Positions 17,022 to 27,246 are shown, numbered from the stretch's first letter. The stretch: 64,000 nt of DNA from Flavobacteriaceae bacterium MAR_2009_75 (GCA_002813285.1 PHTZ01000001.1:2665501-2729500); one strand, 5' to 3'. Numbers and translations: made by a program. The notes: generated from the letters alone by a model not told the origin.

Positions 17022-18461
17022 ATGAAGGTGAATCATAAAGCGGTTAGATTAAGCCTGTTGATACTATTATTTCTAATACTGTCAACGACCCTAGCCCTAG
17101 GGCAAGATAAAAATAGACTAGTGGTACTGACCGATATAGGGGGCGACCCCGATGACCAAATGTCGCTGGTGCGATTGTTGGTCTATGCGAACCACTTCGA
17201 TATAGAAGGTTTGATCGCAACGCCGCATGGTGGGGAGAATTTCGTTGAACCTCAATATATTGAAAGTATCGTGAAAGCCTATGGCCAAGTTCGTAATAAT
17301 TTAGAGTTGCATGAGCCGGGTTACCCAAGCGAAAAAGAATTGCTAAATGTAATTGCCAAGAGTGTGAATTTAGACGATATGGAGTCTGTTGGCGACAATA
17401 ACGACTCGTCTGGTTCAGAATTGCTCATTGCAGCTGTCGATAAAAATGATGAACGCCCGCTTTGGGTAACGGTCTGGGGTGGCCCAAGCGTATTAGCGCA
17501 TGCGCTATGGAAAGTACGAGAAACCCGGTCTCCAGAAGAATTAGACAAATTCGTATCTAAGATTCGGGTATATGCCATTTCAGATCAAGACAATACTGGC
17601 CCGTGGATTCGAAAAGAGTTTCCTAATCTTTTCTATATAGTTACGCCCGGTGTGAATGCTGGGGGCGGCTTTCACCACGCTACATGGATCGCCATTGGTG
17701 GTGATAAATTCCATGGTCGTTTTGGCGGAGCCGATTTTTCACTTGTAACCAATGAGTGGTTAGATGAAAACGTTCGAAACGAGGGTCCTTTGGGGTCCAA
17801 ATATCCTCGTTGGAAATTCATGATGGAAGGTGATACACCATCATTTTTTAATCTTATAAACAATGGCCTGAGCAATCCCGAGCGACCAGATTGGGGTGGT
17901 TGGGGCGGTCGCTATGAGCTATATACCCCAAAAACCGAAAAATGGTTTTTAGAGTCGGAAACCCGTCCGATTTGGACAAATGTGCAAGATGAGGTGTTGG
18001 GCAATGATGGAGAGTGGCATACGACCAATCATGCAACTATTTGGCGTTGGAGAGAAGCGTATCAAAATGATTTTTCCGCTCGAATGGATTGGACAATGAA
18101 GCCTTATGCCGAAGCAAATCATCCCCCAGAAGTTATTTTAGATCATCCGGCCTATATTGTCGCTAAACCAGGTGAAAAAGTTAATCTTAGTGCCACCAAG
18201 ACCTTTGATCCCGATGGTGATGAACTTAGCTATGAATGGTTTTGCTACGAGGAGGCAGGTACACGCAGTATGTCAAACTCGACTACTGGTATAAAACATA
18301 CCATACACGATTCCGATAAATCTCAGGCTTGGCTAAAAGTAAAAACAAGTAGGGTAATGCCTCCGGGAACAGGTACTATGCATATTATACTAGCGGTTAC
18401 AGACCGTGGTTCGCCAAACCTGACGCGATATAAGCGAGTAATTATAGATGTAGTGGATTAA
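17022..18461 (+). CDS. DUF1593 nucleoside-hydrolase-like secreted protein with Ig-like C-terminal domain (copy C)
   Basis: The 479-residue protein has the same architecture as copy B and extensive identity to it through [56 protein letters not shown] and RMDWTMKPY, so the two arose by tandem duplication. The signal peptide ends near ALGQ28. The Asp cluster is VVLTDIGGDPDDQMSLVRLL (Asp38, 42, 44, 45). The C-terminal domain carries FDPDGDELSYEWFCYEEAG and [11 protein letters not shown]. It is followed 25 bp later by the PL1 lyase, which suggests co-expression. Function is unknown; a role in removing a furanosyl side chain is conceivable from the fold only. Confidence 0.9.
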   Translation: MKVNHKAVRLSLLILLFLILSTTLALGQDKNRLVVLTDIGGDPDDQMSLVRLLVYANHFDIEGLIATPHGGENFVEPQYIESIVKAYGQVRNNLELHEPGYPSEKELLNVIAKSVNLDDMESVGDNNDSSGSELLIAAVDKNDERPLWVTVWGGPSVLAHALWKVRETRSPEELDKFVSKIRVYAISDQDNTGPWIRKEFPNLFYIVTPGVNAGGGFHHATWIAIGGDKFHGRFGGADFSLVTNEWLDENVRNEGPLGSKYPRWKFMMEGDTPSFFNLINNGLSNPERPDWGGWGGRYELYTPKTEKWFLESETRPIWTNVQDEVLGNDGEWHTTNHATIWRWREAYQNDFSARMDWTMKPYAEANHPPEVILDHPAYIVAKPGEKVNLSATKTFDPDGDELSYEWFCYEEAGTRSMSNSTTGIKHTIHDSDKSQAWLKVKTSRVMPPGTGTMHIILAVTDRGSPNLTRYKRVIIDVVD

Positions 18462-18486
18462 TGTATAGAAACTTAAAATTAATGCG

Positions 18487-19821
18487 ATGAAAGTATTCAG
18501 CTTTATAAGGTTTGTTTTTTTGCTCAGCTTTAATGTCATTCTCGGACAACAACTTGCATTTCCAAGCGCTGAAGGCTTTGGCGCCTATGCGAAGGGCGGT
18601 AGAGGAGGTAAAGTGCTCTATGTGAATAATTTAGACGACTCTGGCGAAGGAAGTCTGCGCCACGCCGTTGAGCAAGAAGGTGCTAGAACTGTGGTGTTTT
18701 CAGTCTCCGGCACTATCGATTTGCAGAAAAGACTGGTTATCGAAAACCCGTATATCACAATTGCTGGGCAAACAGCCCCCGGTGATGGTATATGCCTTAG
18801 GGGTGAAACATTGCTGATTGCTACAGACGATGTGGTCGTACGCTATTTAAGAGTACGATTGGGCGATGGTATGCATGGTCAAGGTAGTCTGCAGGGCAAA
18901 GATGCCATCAGCATTTCCAAAGGAAAAAATATAATAGTTGATCATTGTTCGGCAAGTTGGAGCTTAGATGAGGTGCTTTCAGCATCGACTCGCGAACCTA
19001 CCCTTACCAATGTTACGGTACAATGGTGTTTTATTACCGAAGGTTTAAACCCCAGTAATCATGGTTACGGGTCATTGATACGCGGTACTGGTGGAGCAAA
19101 ATACAGTTTTCTGAAAAATCTCTATGCACATCACAGACGACGAAGTCCGCGACCCGGCAACTACAATTCAAACCCTTACACTGAAGACCCTGAGGGCTTG
19201 TTACTTGATTTTAGAAATAATGTAATCTATAATTGGGATGGCGGCTATGCCGGGTATAATGCCGATAGCATTAGCGTCACAAAATTAAATTACGTGGGCA
19301 ACTACCTCGTACCTGGCTTTAATTCAGAAAACAATGGAATCGCATACTCCACAGGTTCTCCTTACAATAAATCATATTTTTCGGATAATTTTTGTGCGGG
19401 CGGTAAACCAGCAGATCAGTGGGGTTTAGTGTCTTTTGATGATTCTTGGACGGAAACTAACATCAAGGAATATAAGCAAAATAGGCCTTTTGAGACAGGT
19501 TTGATAACGACTTTGAGCGCTCCGGAAGCTTTCAGAAAAGTGCTTGAGTCGGGGGGTGCGATCTTGCCCAAGAGAGATGCAGTTGATATGAGAATAGTGA
19601 ACGATGTAAGAAATAATACAGGTAAAATTATAAAAACCCAGGAAGATGTAGGTGGCTGGCCTATTTTCAATTCAGTTGCTGCCCCTTTAGATACAGATAA
19701 AGATGGGATGCCAGATAAATGGGAAAGTAACAATGGACTTGACCCTAATTTGGCCGACGATGGTAATCAGCTCGGTAAAGGCGGTTATACAATGCTAGAA
19801 GTTTATTTAAACAGTTTGTAG
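18487..19821 (+). CDS. Secreted pectate lyase (PL1)
   Basis: The 444-residue protein begins with a signal peptide ending about ILGQ20 and then AFPSAEGFGAYAKGGRGGKVLYV, the usual start of Bacteroidota PL1 lyases. Beta-helix motifs include TIAGQTAPGDGI, VVRYLRVRLGD, VDHCSASWSLDE (Asp152, Asp161, calcium site), VTVQWCFITEGL and AHHRRRSPRPGN with candidate catalytic Arg residues at 217-222. The C-terminus has a calcium-binding DTDKDGMPDKWE loop. PL1 cleaves de-esterified homogalacturonan by beta-elimination, making unsaturated ends that GH105 at 2820 can process. Confidence 0.92.
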   Translation: MKVFSFIRFVFLLSFNVILGQQLAFPSAEGFGAYAKGGRGGKVLYVNNLDDSGEGSLRHAVEQEGARTVVFSVSGTIDLQKRLVIENPYITIAGQTAPGDGICLRGETLLIATDDVVVRYLRVRLGDGMHGQGSLQGKDAISISKGKNIIVDHCSASWSLDEVLSASTREPTLTNVTVQWCFITEGLNPSNHGYGSLIRGTGGAKYSFLKNLYAHHRRRSPRPGNYNSNPYTEDPEGLLLDFRNNVIYNWDGGYAGYNADSISVTKLNYVGNYLVPGFNSENNGIAYSTGSPYNKSYFSDNFCAGGKPADQWGLVSFDDSWTETNIKEYKQNRPFETGLITTLSAPEAFRKVLESGGAILPKRDAVDMRIVNDVRNNTGKIIKTQEDVGGWPIFNSVAAPLDTDKDGMPDKWESNNGLDPNLADDGNQLGKGGYTMLEVYLNSL

Positions 19822-20108
19822 TACGTCCGCCGGTCTCATTAATTGCTGTTCGAGGTCTTCTTTGAGTACCTGCAGTATCTGTTTGAAATCTATTGCAATG
19901 CATTTCAACAATTTTCTATTACAAACAAATTTCGAAGAACCTCATAAGTATACAGGTGTAAAATCGTAAGAAACATTATCTTTTGAAAATCTTTTAATGA
20001 GATATGTAGGTTTTGGCTATGCTATTAATTCCTAATTGTATCATTTTAAGACACAAAATTTATCGTTTGTTTTTTTAATTTACGAATTTTTACTTTTATA
20101 TTTGAATT
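19822..20108. promoter_or_regulatory. Upstream region of the DeoR-led operon with a -7-like box
   Basis: The 287-bp gap holds TATATTTG at 20097-20104, an exact TAnnTTTG match, but it ends only 4 bp before the ATG at 20109, which would make the transcript nearly leaderless. TTTG at 20066-20069 is too far upstream (27 bp) to be its normal -33 partner. A weak stem TTGAAAT/ATTTCAA lies at 19883-19908. The promoter assignment is therefore uncertain. Confidence 0.3.
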
Positions 20109-20876
20109 ATGGCATTATTGGCAACAAAAAGAAGGGAAAAAATAATTGAATTCCTGAAAGAAGATGGTTCGGCTAAGGTGATAGACCTAGCAAAACTTTT
20201 TAAAGTCACAGAGGTGACCATCCGTCAAGATTTAGAAAAACTAGAGAATCAGGGGCTTATTATAAGGGAGCACGGCGGAGCTTTCTTGAAAGATATGGGC
20301 GATAAGGTCAAGAGCTTCTCACTAGTACATCAAGAAAATCTAGAGCTTAAAGAAACCATCGCGATTAAATGCCTCGATTTTATTGAAAGTGGTGATACGA
20401 TTATTTTAGATTCGGGAAGCACCACTACTGAAATTGCTAAAAAACTGATCGGTTATAAAAACCTAACCGTAATTACCAATGCGTTGAATATTGCCCTCAT
20501 GCTGGGTACCGAACCCGGTATCGAAGTGATAATGACAGGGGGAGAATTCAAGCCTCCGACTTTGTCGCTCACTGGTCAAAAGGCGGCTGATTTTTTTAAG
20601 GGTCTAAACGTGCAAAAATTGTTCTTGGCTACTGCAGGTATTTCTTTGAAATCGGGCTTGACCTATCCAAGTATTAGTGATTTAGTGGTTAAAAAGGCTA
20701 TGATAAATGCAGCGGATATTACCTATCTCGTAGCGGATAGCACCAAAATCGGAAAAAATGCATTGGCAAGCTTGGGGGCGCTATCGCTTATCGATTATAT
20801 AATAATGGATGATGGTATACAAGAGAAAGATAAGCAGGTTTTCAAGGATAATGAAATAGAAATAATTTTCGCTTAG
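20109..20876 (+). CDS. DeoR/GlpR-family transcriptional regulator
   Basis: This 255-residue cytosolic repressor has an N-terminal DeoR helix-turn-helix (ATKRREKIIEFLKEDG, VIDLAKLFKVTEVTIRQDLEKLENQG, IIREHGGA) and a C-terminal DeoRC sugar-phosphate sensor (ILDSGSTTTEIAKKL, LTVITNALNIALML, VIMTGGEF, LFLATAGIS, YLVADSTKIGK). It leads an operon for a sugar isomerase, split transketolase, ABC importer and kinase. The inducer is probably a phosphorylated intermediate of that pathway, such as the FGGY kinase product (inference). Confidence 0.92.
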   Translation: MALLATKRREKIIEFLKEDGSAKVIDLAKLFKVTEVTIRQDLEKLENQGLIIREHGGAFLKDMGDKVKSFSLVHQENLELKETIAIKCLDFIESGDTIILDSGSTTTEIAKKLIGYKNLTVITNALNIALMLGTEPGIEVIMTGGEFKPPTLSLTGQKAADFFKGLNVQKLFLATAGISLKSGLTYPSISDLVVKKAMINAADITYLVADSTKIGKNALASLGALSLIDYIIMDDGIQEKDKQVFKDNEIEIIFA

Positions 20877-20911
20877 GAGCTGACCCTTTCGAAAAAAAAC
20901 TAAAAAAATAA

Positions 20912-22330
20912 ATGTCCAAATCTAAATTGAGTATAGGTGTTATAATCGGTAATCGAGATTTTTTCCCCGATAGTTTGGTAGCTAAAGCGCGGACCGAAAT
21001 CATCGATGTCTTCAAAAAATTGGGTATTACACCAGTATTATTAGAAACAACAGACACCAAACTTGGGGGTGTAGAAACTTTTAAGGAGGCCCAAAAGTGC
21101 GCTGAGCTTTTTCAAAAGCATAGGCATGAAATTGGAGGGGTGTTGGTCTTGCTGCCCAATTTCGGCGATGAAAAAGGGGTTGCCGATACGCTAAAATTAT
21201 CAAATCTAAATGTACCTGTACTAGTTCAAGCTTATCCCGATGAGCTTTCAAAAATGAATGTCGTCAATCGACGTGATTCTTGGTGCGGTAAAATTTCGGT
21301 CTGCAATAATCTGTATCAATACGGTATTAAATACTCGTTGACCAGTGCGCATGTATGCTCTCCTACAGATGAGTTATTTCAGAAAGATCTGCTTGATTTT
21401 GTTGCGGTATGCCGCGTAGTCATGGGGTTGAAAAATGTCCGAATTGGGGCGGTCGGTGCACGGCCGGGCGGTTTTAATACGGTTCGATATTCCGAGAAAA
21501 TTTTGCAACGAAACGGCATTACGGTAACTACTGTCGATTTATCCGAAATTTTGGGTAAGGCTGATAAGCTTACCAAAGATGATGTTACTGTAAAACAGCA
21601 TTTAGATGCCATTAATTCGTATGCACCAAAAGGTAAGACACCTGATGAAGCAATGATCCAGATGGCTAAGCTAGATGTCGTCTTAAATCAATATGTAGAA
21701 GAATATGCGCTCGATGCTACGGCTATTCAATGCTGGACATCCCTACAGCAGAATTTTGGTTGTAATGTATGCACCAGTATGAGTATCATGTCAGAAAATA
21801 TGCTGCCATCAGCCTGCGAAGTCGATGTAACCGGCACCTTGAGTATGTACGCCATGCAATTGGCCTCAGGTTCGCCAAGCGCCTTGGTCGATTGGAACAA
21901 TAACTATGCAGAGGATCCGAATAAATGTGTGCTTTTTCACTGTGGTAACTGGGCAAAGTCTTTTCTACCTGATATTGAGATAAGTAACGCGCCTATTTTA
22001 GGAACCTCAGTGGGAGTAGAGAATACCTATGGCGCCCTTGATGGTAGAACACCAGCGAACCCGCTTACCTATGGTCGAATCAGTACCGATGACCCTAAAG
22101 GTATAATAAAAGCTTATGTTGGGGAGGGAGAATTGACAGATGATCCGCTTAAGACATTTGGTAACAGGGCCGTTGCCCAAATCAATGACCTTCAAGGCTT
22201 GATGAACTATGTATGCAGAAACGGATTTGAACATCATGTAGTCATGAATGCTTCGAAAACTGGCGCCATTCTAGAGGAAGCTTTGGGTAACTACATGGGG
22301 TGGGAAGTATACCGGCACAATACAAAATAA
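20912..22330 (+). CDS. L-fucose/L-arabinose isomerase-fold sugar isomerase
   Basis: The 472-residue cytosolic protein resembles the FucI/AraA fold superfamily rather than canonical FucI (about 590 residues). Candidate metal ligands are Glu303 (PSACEVD), Asp327 (SALVDWNNNY) and His343 (VLFHCGNW), with N-terminal LLPNFGDEKGVADTL and RIGAVGARPGGFNTVRYS typical of the wider family. It would interconvert an aldose and ketose before phosphorylation by the FGGY kinase and cleavage by the transketolase pair that follows 1 bp later. The aldose is unknown; the pathway logic allows a pentose or the branched pentose D-apiose. Confidence 0.82.
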   Translation: MSKSKLSIGVIIGNRDFFPDSLVAKARTEIIDVFKKLGITPVLLETTDTKLGGVETFKEAQKCAELFQKHRHEIGGVLVLLPNFGDEKGVADTLKLSNLNVPVLVQAYPDELSKMNVVNRRDSWCGKISVCNNLYQYGIKYSLTSAHVCSPTDELFQKDLLDFVAVCRVVMGLKNVRIGAVGARPGGFNTVRYSEKILQRNGITVTTVDLSEILGKADKLTKDDVTVKQHLDAINSYAPKGKTPDEAMIQMAKLDVVLNQYVEEYALDATAIQCWTSLQQNFGCNVCTSMSIMSENMLPSACEVDVTGTLSMYAMQLASGSPSALVDWNNNYAEDPNKCVLFHCGNWAKSFLPDIEISNAPILGTSVGVENTYGALDGRTPANPLTYGRISTDDPKGIIKAYVGEGELTDDPLKTFGNRAVAQINDLQGLMNYVCRNGFEHHVVMNASKTGAILEEALGNYMGWEVYRHNTK

Positions 22331-22331
22331 G

Positions 22332-23156
22332 ATGACGGATAAAGAATTACAATTGAAATCGGTTTATTTGAGAAGAAATATTCTCAAATACATTTACATG
22401 GCCAAGGCGGGTCATACGGGTGGGAGTCTTTCATGTATCGACATTTTGAACGTGCTTTATAATCGTGTATTGAATATAGACCCTGATGATGCTAAAAACC
22501 CCAATAGAGATAGGTATATACAAAGTAAGGGGCATTGTGTAGAGGCACTTTTTACGACCTTGGCCGACAGAGGGTTCTTTCCTGAAAGTGATTTGGAAAC
22601 ACTTTGCCAGCACGAGTCGCATTATATAGGCCATCCCACTAAAAAGGTAAATGGGGTAGAGCAGAATACCGGTGCCTTGGGTCATGGTCTTTCAATTTGT
22701 GTTGGAGAGGCCATAGCTGCTAAATTAGACGGTAAGTCGCATCGAGTATTTACGTTATTGGGCGACGGGGAACTTCCCGAGGGTTCAAATTGGGAAGCCT
22801 TTTTATCCGCTGCACACTATAAACTAGATAATTTATATGCTATTCTTGATTACAATAAACAACAAATTACCGGCGACAATGCAGAGGTAATGAACCTTGA
22901 TTCGGTCAGGGAAAAACTGGAATCTTTTGGTTGGGCGGTAAAGGAGGTCGATGGTCATAATTTATTCGAACTTGAAGAAGCATTGAATAATGGTCCTCTA
23001 GTGGTAGGCAAGCCAAGCTTTATTATAGCAAATACGATAAAGGGTAAGGGAGTTAGTTACATGGAAAGAAATATTAAGTGGCACCATGGGGTTCCTAGTC
23101 CAGAACAGTACGAATTGGCGATGTCAGAATTACAAGAGGCAGAAGATTTAATCTAA
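22332..23156 (+). CDS. Transketolase N-terminal subunit (TPP-binding)
   Basis: The 274-residue protein corresponds to the N-terminal third of transketolase. It contains AKAGHTGGSLSCIDIL, SKGHCVEALFTTLAD, GALGHGLSICVGEA and the thiamine diphosphate motif from LGDGELPEGSNWEAF to LDYNKQQITG. Split transketolases occur in dedicated catabolic routes, in contrast to the full-length pentose-phosphate enzyme. It starts 1 bp after the isomerase stop and is 6 bp from its partner subunit. With the kinase at 28280, a ketose phosphate is the likely donor. Confidence 0.92.
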   Translation: MTDKELQLKSVYLRRNILKYIYMAKAGHTGGSLSCIDILNVLYNRVLNIDPDDAKNPNRDRYIQSKGHCVEALFTTLADRGFFPESDLETLCQHESHYIGHPTKKVNGVEQNTGALGHGLSICVGEAIAAKLDGKSHRVFTLLGDGELPEGSNWEAFLSAAHYKLDNLYAILDYNKQQITGDNAEVMNLDSVREKLESFGWAVKEVDGHNLFELEEALNNGPLVVGKPSFIIANTIKGKGVSYMERNIKWHHGVPSPEQYELAMSELQEAEDLI

Positions 23157-23162
23157 AGGCGA

Positions 23163-24134
23163 ATGGAGTTAGATAAAATTGAAGAGAAAGATTTAAGAAT
23201 GGGTATCGCCAATCAAGTTGTTTTTGCTGAAACACTTGAAAAATTGGCAGCATCCAACAAAAATGTAATGGTGGTTACCAGTGATTCCCGTGGGTCAGGA
23301 AAATTAGTGCCGTTCGGTGAAAAATATCCAAATCAAATTGTAGAGGTGGGTATCGCCGAGCAAAATTTGGTAGGTGTAGCTGCAGGTCTTGCCTCCGCTG
23401 GCAAAAAACCGTTTGCAGTTTCCCCCGCCTGTTTTATTACAGCAAGGGCCCTTGAGCAGATTAAAAATGATGTAGCCTATTCCGATAACCCTGTAGTGCT
23501 TGTTGGTATAAGTGCCGGTGTCAGTTACGGTGCTCTAGGTACTACGCATCATAGCTTACACGATTATGCCGTTCTGAGGGCAATTAATAATATTTCGATT
23601 TTAGCTCCTGCAGATAACTTCGAAACAGAGCAGGCCGTTCATTATGCCGCTGCGGCCGATAAGCCTATATATATCAGATTGGGTAAAAAACCCATGCCTT
23701 TTTTAAATGAAGTCGATGCCAAATTTGAATTTGGTAAGGGCCGTACGGTTAGAGAAGGAAAAGATTTGGTTTTCATCGCAACCGGTGAAACGGTTTATCC
23801 AGCACTCTCTGCTGCCAACGAACTGGAAGAAAAACACGGTATTAAATCTACCGTTGTAAGTATGCATACTATTAAACCCTTAGATACCGAACTGCTAGAT
23901 GATTTAGCGGCATATGGAGTGCCAATAGTTACCGTCGAAGAGCATATGGTCAATGGGGGCTTGGGTGAGGCCTGTGCCTCACACTTAATGCAAAAAAGAC
24001 ATCATGTTCCCTTTGTTATGGTAGGTATACCCGATGAGTATACAGTAACAGGATCTCAAGTGGAAATCTTCAATTATTACGGAATTTCTAAAGATGGACT
24101 TTATTGCTTAGGAAAAGAAATGCTATCAAACTGA
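23163..24134 (+). CDS. Transketolase C-terminal subunit
   Basis: The 323-residue partner carries the pyrimidine-binding and C-terminal domains: [28 protein letters not shown] (with the Glu that activates the cofactor), [23 protein letters not shown], and the C-terminal [26 protein letters not shown]. The heterodimer with the 22332 product would transfer a two-carbon ketol unit. The stop codon overlaps the ATG of the binding-protein gene (TGATG), consistent with one operon. Confidence 0.92.
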   Translation: MELDKIEEKDLRMGIANQVVFAETLEKLAASNKNVMVVTSDSRGSGKLVPFGEKYPNQIVEVGIAEQNLVGVAAGLASAGKKPFAVSPACFITARALEQIKNDVAYSDNPVVLVGISAGVSYGALGTTHHSLHDYAVLRAINNISILAPADNFETEQAVHYAAAADKPIYIRLGKKPMPFLNEVDAKFEFGKGRTVREGKDLVFIATGETVYPALSAANELEEKHGIKSTVVSMHTIKPLDTELLDDLAAYGVPIVTVEEHMVNGGLGEACASHLMQKRHHVPFVMVGIPDEYTVTGSQVEIFNYYGISKDGLYCLGKEMLSN

Positions 24135-25102
24135 TGCTAATGACCCTACGTTTAGTTTTCAAATGTTTAAGTCCAATCTTAATGGCTAGCCTCACTTTAT
24201 TGGTCTGGTCTTGTCGTGATAGTGATAAAAACGAAACAAAAAAAATGGCGGTTGTCGTTTCTACTTTAAACAACCCATGGTTTGTGGTGCTGGGTGAATC
24301 AGCGGCCGAAAGGTCAAGAGAATTGGGTTATGAAGCTACTATTTTTGATTCACAGAACAATACGGCAAAAGAGGCTGAGCATTTTGAAAATTTAATCGCT
24401 GCAGGTTTTGATGCCATTCTTTTTAACCCTACCGATGCTGACGGATCGGTGAGTAACGTGAACAGGGCCAAACAGGCGGGTATTCCCACTTTTTGTATGG
24501 ATAGGGAAGTGAACTCTCTAGATGGCCCGGTAACCCAAATTATTTCCGACAGTTTTTCCGGTTGTGTAGAGCTAGGCCAATATTTTGTACGTCAACTAAA
24601 TAAAAAGGGGAAATATGTAGAGCTTTTAGGTCTTGTCGGTGATAATAATACCTGGAATCGCTCAAAGGGATTTCACAGTGTAGTCGACCACTTTCCTGAA
24701 CTGGAAATGGTATCTCAACAGAGTGCTGATTTTGATAGAAGTAAAGCGATGGAGGTTTTAGAATCCGTGCTTCAATCGAACCCTGATATCGATGCTGTCT
24801 TTTGCGGAAACGATGCCATGGCAATGGGGGCTTACCAAGCCTTAATAGCTGCAGGAAAGGCGGATAGTGTAAAAGTTTTTGGTTTCGATGGTGCCGAAGA
24901 TGTAATGAATGCCATTAGCGATAATAAAATTACGGCAACGGCAATGCAGTCACCTAAATTCATGGCGAGAACCGCTGCTGAACTAGCCGATAAGTACTTA
25001 AAGGGTGAACGAGATATGAGCAAAAAAATGCCAATTGCCGTAGAGGTGGTAACCAAAGAAAATATTTCTGAATTTGGAGCGTATGAAGGGTCGACCGAGT
25101 AA
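24134..25102 (+). CDS. RbsB-like sugar ABC transporter substrate-binding lipoprotein
   Basis: I choose the ATG at 24134, overlapping the transketolase stop, because it begins [19 protein letters not shown] and leads to a lipobox LLVWSC (Cys27). The mature part is a Peripla_BP_4-type protein: [87 protein letters not shown]. Lipid-anchored in the inner membrane, it would deliver a monosaccharide to the RbsA/RbsC pair downstream. ABC sugar importers of this kind are not common in Bacteroidota, which mostly use SusCD plus secondary transporters. Confidence 0.9.
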   Translation: MLMTLRLVFKCLSPILMASLTLLVWSCRDSDKNETKKMAVVVSTLNNPWFVVLGESAAERSRELGYEATIFDSQNNTAKEAEHFENLIAAGFDAILFNPTDADGSVSNVNRAKQAGIPTFCMDREVNSLDGPVTQIISDSFSGCVELGQYFVRQLNKKGKYVELLGLVGDNNTWNRSKGFHSVVDHFPELEMVSQQSADFDRSKAMEVLESVLQSNPDIDAVFCGNDAMAMGAYQALIAAGKADSVKVFGFDGAEDVMNAISDNKITATAMQSPKFMARTAAELADKYLKGERDMSKKMPIAVEVVTKENISEFGAYEGSTE

Positions 25103-25724
25103 AGCCAAAAAACTTATCAAAAATGTAGTCTTATTGGTGTTATTGGCCATTGCACTGTACAACTCAGTTTATTTCAGGCCTTTAGATGAAGTGGTGAGAT
25201 CTCAAAGCGACCTGAGTTTTGATCCGGCTTTAGCGGTTGCTGAATTTATGAACGAGGGTATGGGGCAAATACAGGTTACCAATGCTTCGGACCTAATTTC
25301 TAGACTGGAATCTGATTTAGATCTTACCCTTGAAGAGCAAGGGAAAAAATTGGGCATCAGTAAAAATTTTTACTTTATGGTCGAAGATGATGCGCGAGTA
25401 ATCAGTGTTTTAGATGAAGCGGTGTTGGTGGGCCTTGGCGATGGTTCCGGAAGAGAGATCCGTATTGCTACCGATTTTATTTTTGGCAATGCTATACGTG
25501 AGGCATCGGGTATGTTCGATATTGGTGATTACCAAAATACGATGGATTTCAATAATATCTCGATCGAATTAAATAATCGAGTTCGAGACGAAATTATCCC
25601 TCCATTTTTAAAAAGTATTAAAGAAGGTGACCAAATATATTTCAAGGGTGCAATTAAAATCAATCAAAAAGAGCCTGCTTTAGACGAACTTCGGGTAGTT
25701 CCCTTGGTTTTAAAAATCAACTAA
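25083..25724 (+). CDS. DUF2291 membrane-anchored protein linked to sugar ABC importer
   Basis: The start at 25083 ([14 protein letters not shown]) precedes a single hydrophobic segment ([17 protein letters not shown]) and overlaps the binding-protein gene by 20 bp; an ATG 9 bp earlier is an alternative. The 213-residue body ([72 protein letters not shown]) fits DUF2291 (PF10054), a family regularly encoded with RbsABC-type transporters. Its role is unproven. It is placed between the binding protein and ATPase genes and is probably a periplasmic accessory to the importer. Confidence 0.8.
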   Translation: MKGRPSKAKKLIKNVVLLVLLAIALYNSVYFRPLDEVVRSQSDLSFDPALAVAEFMNEGMGQIQVTNASDLISRLESDLDLTLEEQGKKLGISKNFYFMVEDDARVISVLDEAVLVGLGDGSGREIRIATDFIFGNAIREASGMFDIGDYQNTMDFNNISIELNNRVRDEIIPPFLKSIKEGDQIYFKGAIKINQKEPALDELRVVPLVLKIN

Positions 25725-25728
25725 CTTC

Positions 25729-27246
25729 TTGTCGGTAAATAATCACATACTAACAGCTCAGGGTATCACCAAAAAATTTGGTGGCATAACCGCATTGGAT
25801 AATGTGACCATCGATGTTCATCAAGGTAAAGTGAATGTTATTGTTGGTGAGAATGGTGCAGGCAAATCTACCCTGATGAAAATTCTTTCCGGGGTTTACC
25901 CCGACTATGAAGGTGACTTATTTGTAAAGGGTGAAAAGGTGAATTTTTCCAATCCGAAGGAGGCCATGAAAAAGGGCATTGCCATCATTCACCAAGAGTT
26001 GAATCTTATTCCGTATTTGACGGTAACCGCCAATATTTTCTTAGGGCGAGAAATTGAAGATGCTTTAGGTATGCTCGATTTTAAGCAGATGAACAAGCTG
26101 ACCAAATCGCTTTTGCAACGGTTGGATTGCGATATCGCACCGACCACATTGGTTGCCGATTTAAGAGTGGGGCAGCAGCAGCAAATTGAAATCGCCAAGG
26201 CTTTACTTGAAGATGCCAAAGTGGTTATTATGGATGAGCCCACTTCCGCAATCACGGATACCGAGGTAGAAAATCTTTTTAAAGTAATAGCAAACCTTAA
26301 GAAACAAGGGGTGTCCATTTTATACATATCGCATAAGTTGGATGAACTTTTTAAGATAGCCGACCGCTTTATCGGTTTAAGAGATGGGAAAATGGTCGGC
26401 ACTATTGAAGATATTAGTGATGCATCTAAAGATGACCTTATCAGGCTTATGGTGGGAAGGGATTTAAAGAATCTTTATGTCAAAGAGGCATCACCCATTG
26501 GCGAAGAGATGTTGAGGGTTGAGAACATTTCACTGCCCAAGAATCGTGAAAAAACAGAGTTTTTGGTAAAAGATGTGAGCTTTTCCCTAAGAAAAGGAGA
26601 GGTTTTAGGCATTTTTGGACTGATGGGGGCTGGGCGCACAGAGCTTTTGGAAACCCTCTTCGGTCTGCACCCTAAACTGATGTTGGGCAAAATCTATATC
26701 GAAGGCGAAGAGGTGAAAATCAAATCGGTTACCGATGCCGTTAACCTAGGTATGGGGCTAGTTCCTGAAGACCGAAAAGAAGATGGTTTGGTTCTGCAAA
26801 TGCAAATTTGCAAGAATGTTAGTATGGCCAGCATCGATCAGACCATTAAAAACGGATTTTTGAGCGAACAGTTGGAAGGTCGCCTCACCAAGAACTATAT
26901 GAGCGACCTGAAGATAAAGGCTTCTTCAGAAAAACAGTTGTCAAAAAATCTGAGCGGTGGCAACCAACAAAAGGTGGTGTTGTCTAAATGGTTGGCAACC
27001 ACCCCCAAAATTTTGTTTTTAGATGAGCCCACCAGGGGTATTGACGTAAATGCTAAAAACGAGATTTATCATCTCATCAATAATTTGGCCAAGAATGGTC
27101 TTGGGGTTTTGGTAGTCTCTTCTGAGCTGCCGGAGGTAATGGCTATTTCAGATAGAATATTGGTTATGGGAGAATCTCGAATTACGGGAGAATTCACTCA
27201 AGAAGAGGCCAATGAAGATGTGATAATGAATGCCGCTATTTCTTAA
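25729..27246 (+). CDS. RbsA-like sugar ABC transporter ATPase (two ABC domains), TTG start
   Basis: The 505-residue protein has two nucleotide-binding domains. The first has Walker A GENGAGKST, signature-region LRVGQQQQIEIAKALL and Walker B VVIMDEPTSAI. The second has the degenerate Walker A GLMGAGRTE, LSGGNQQKVVLSKWL and ILFLDEPTRGIDV, as usual for the RbsA/XylG/MglA class. No ATG lies between the preceding stop and the family N-terminus, so translation most likely begins at TTG 25729. It energises import through the permease at 27274. Confidence 0.9.
   Translation: MSVNNHILTAQGITKKFGGITALDNVTIDVHQGKVNVIVGENGAGKSTLMKILSGVYPDYEGDLFVKGEKVNFSNPKEAMKKGIAIIHQELNLIPYLTVTANIFLGREIEDALGMLDFKQMNKLTKSLLQRLDCDIAPTTLVADLRVGQQQQIEIAKALLEDAKVVIMDEPTSAITDTEVENLFKVIANLKKQGVSILYISHKLDELFKIADRFIGLRDGKMVGTIEDISDASKDDLIRLMVGRDLKNLYVKEASPIGEEMLRVENISLPKNREKTEFLVKDVSFSLRKGEVLGIFGLMGAGRTELLETLFGLHPKLMLGKIYIEGEEVKIKSVTDAVNLGMGLVPEDRKEDGLVLQMQICKNVSMASIDQTIKNGFLSEQLEGRLTKNYMSDLKIKASSEKQLSKNLSGGNQQKVVLSKWLATTPKILFLDEPTRGIDVNAKNEIYHLINNLAKNGLGVLVVSSELPEVMAISDRILVMGESRITGEFTQEEANEDVIMNAAIS

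Noticed and set aside
20912-22330. Genuine L-fucose isomerase
   Set aside because: It is about 120 residues shorter than FucI, and no fuculokinase/fuculose-phosphate aldolase pair accompanies it; transketolase cleavage does not suit fuculose phosphate.
20912-24134. Sulfoquinovose transketolase (sulfo-TK) pathway
   Set aside because: That route has an isomerase plus two-subunit transketolase, but no FGGY kinase is needed and no sulfonate exporter or sulfoacetaldehyde enzyme is present; the kinase and RbsABC fit a neutral sugar better.
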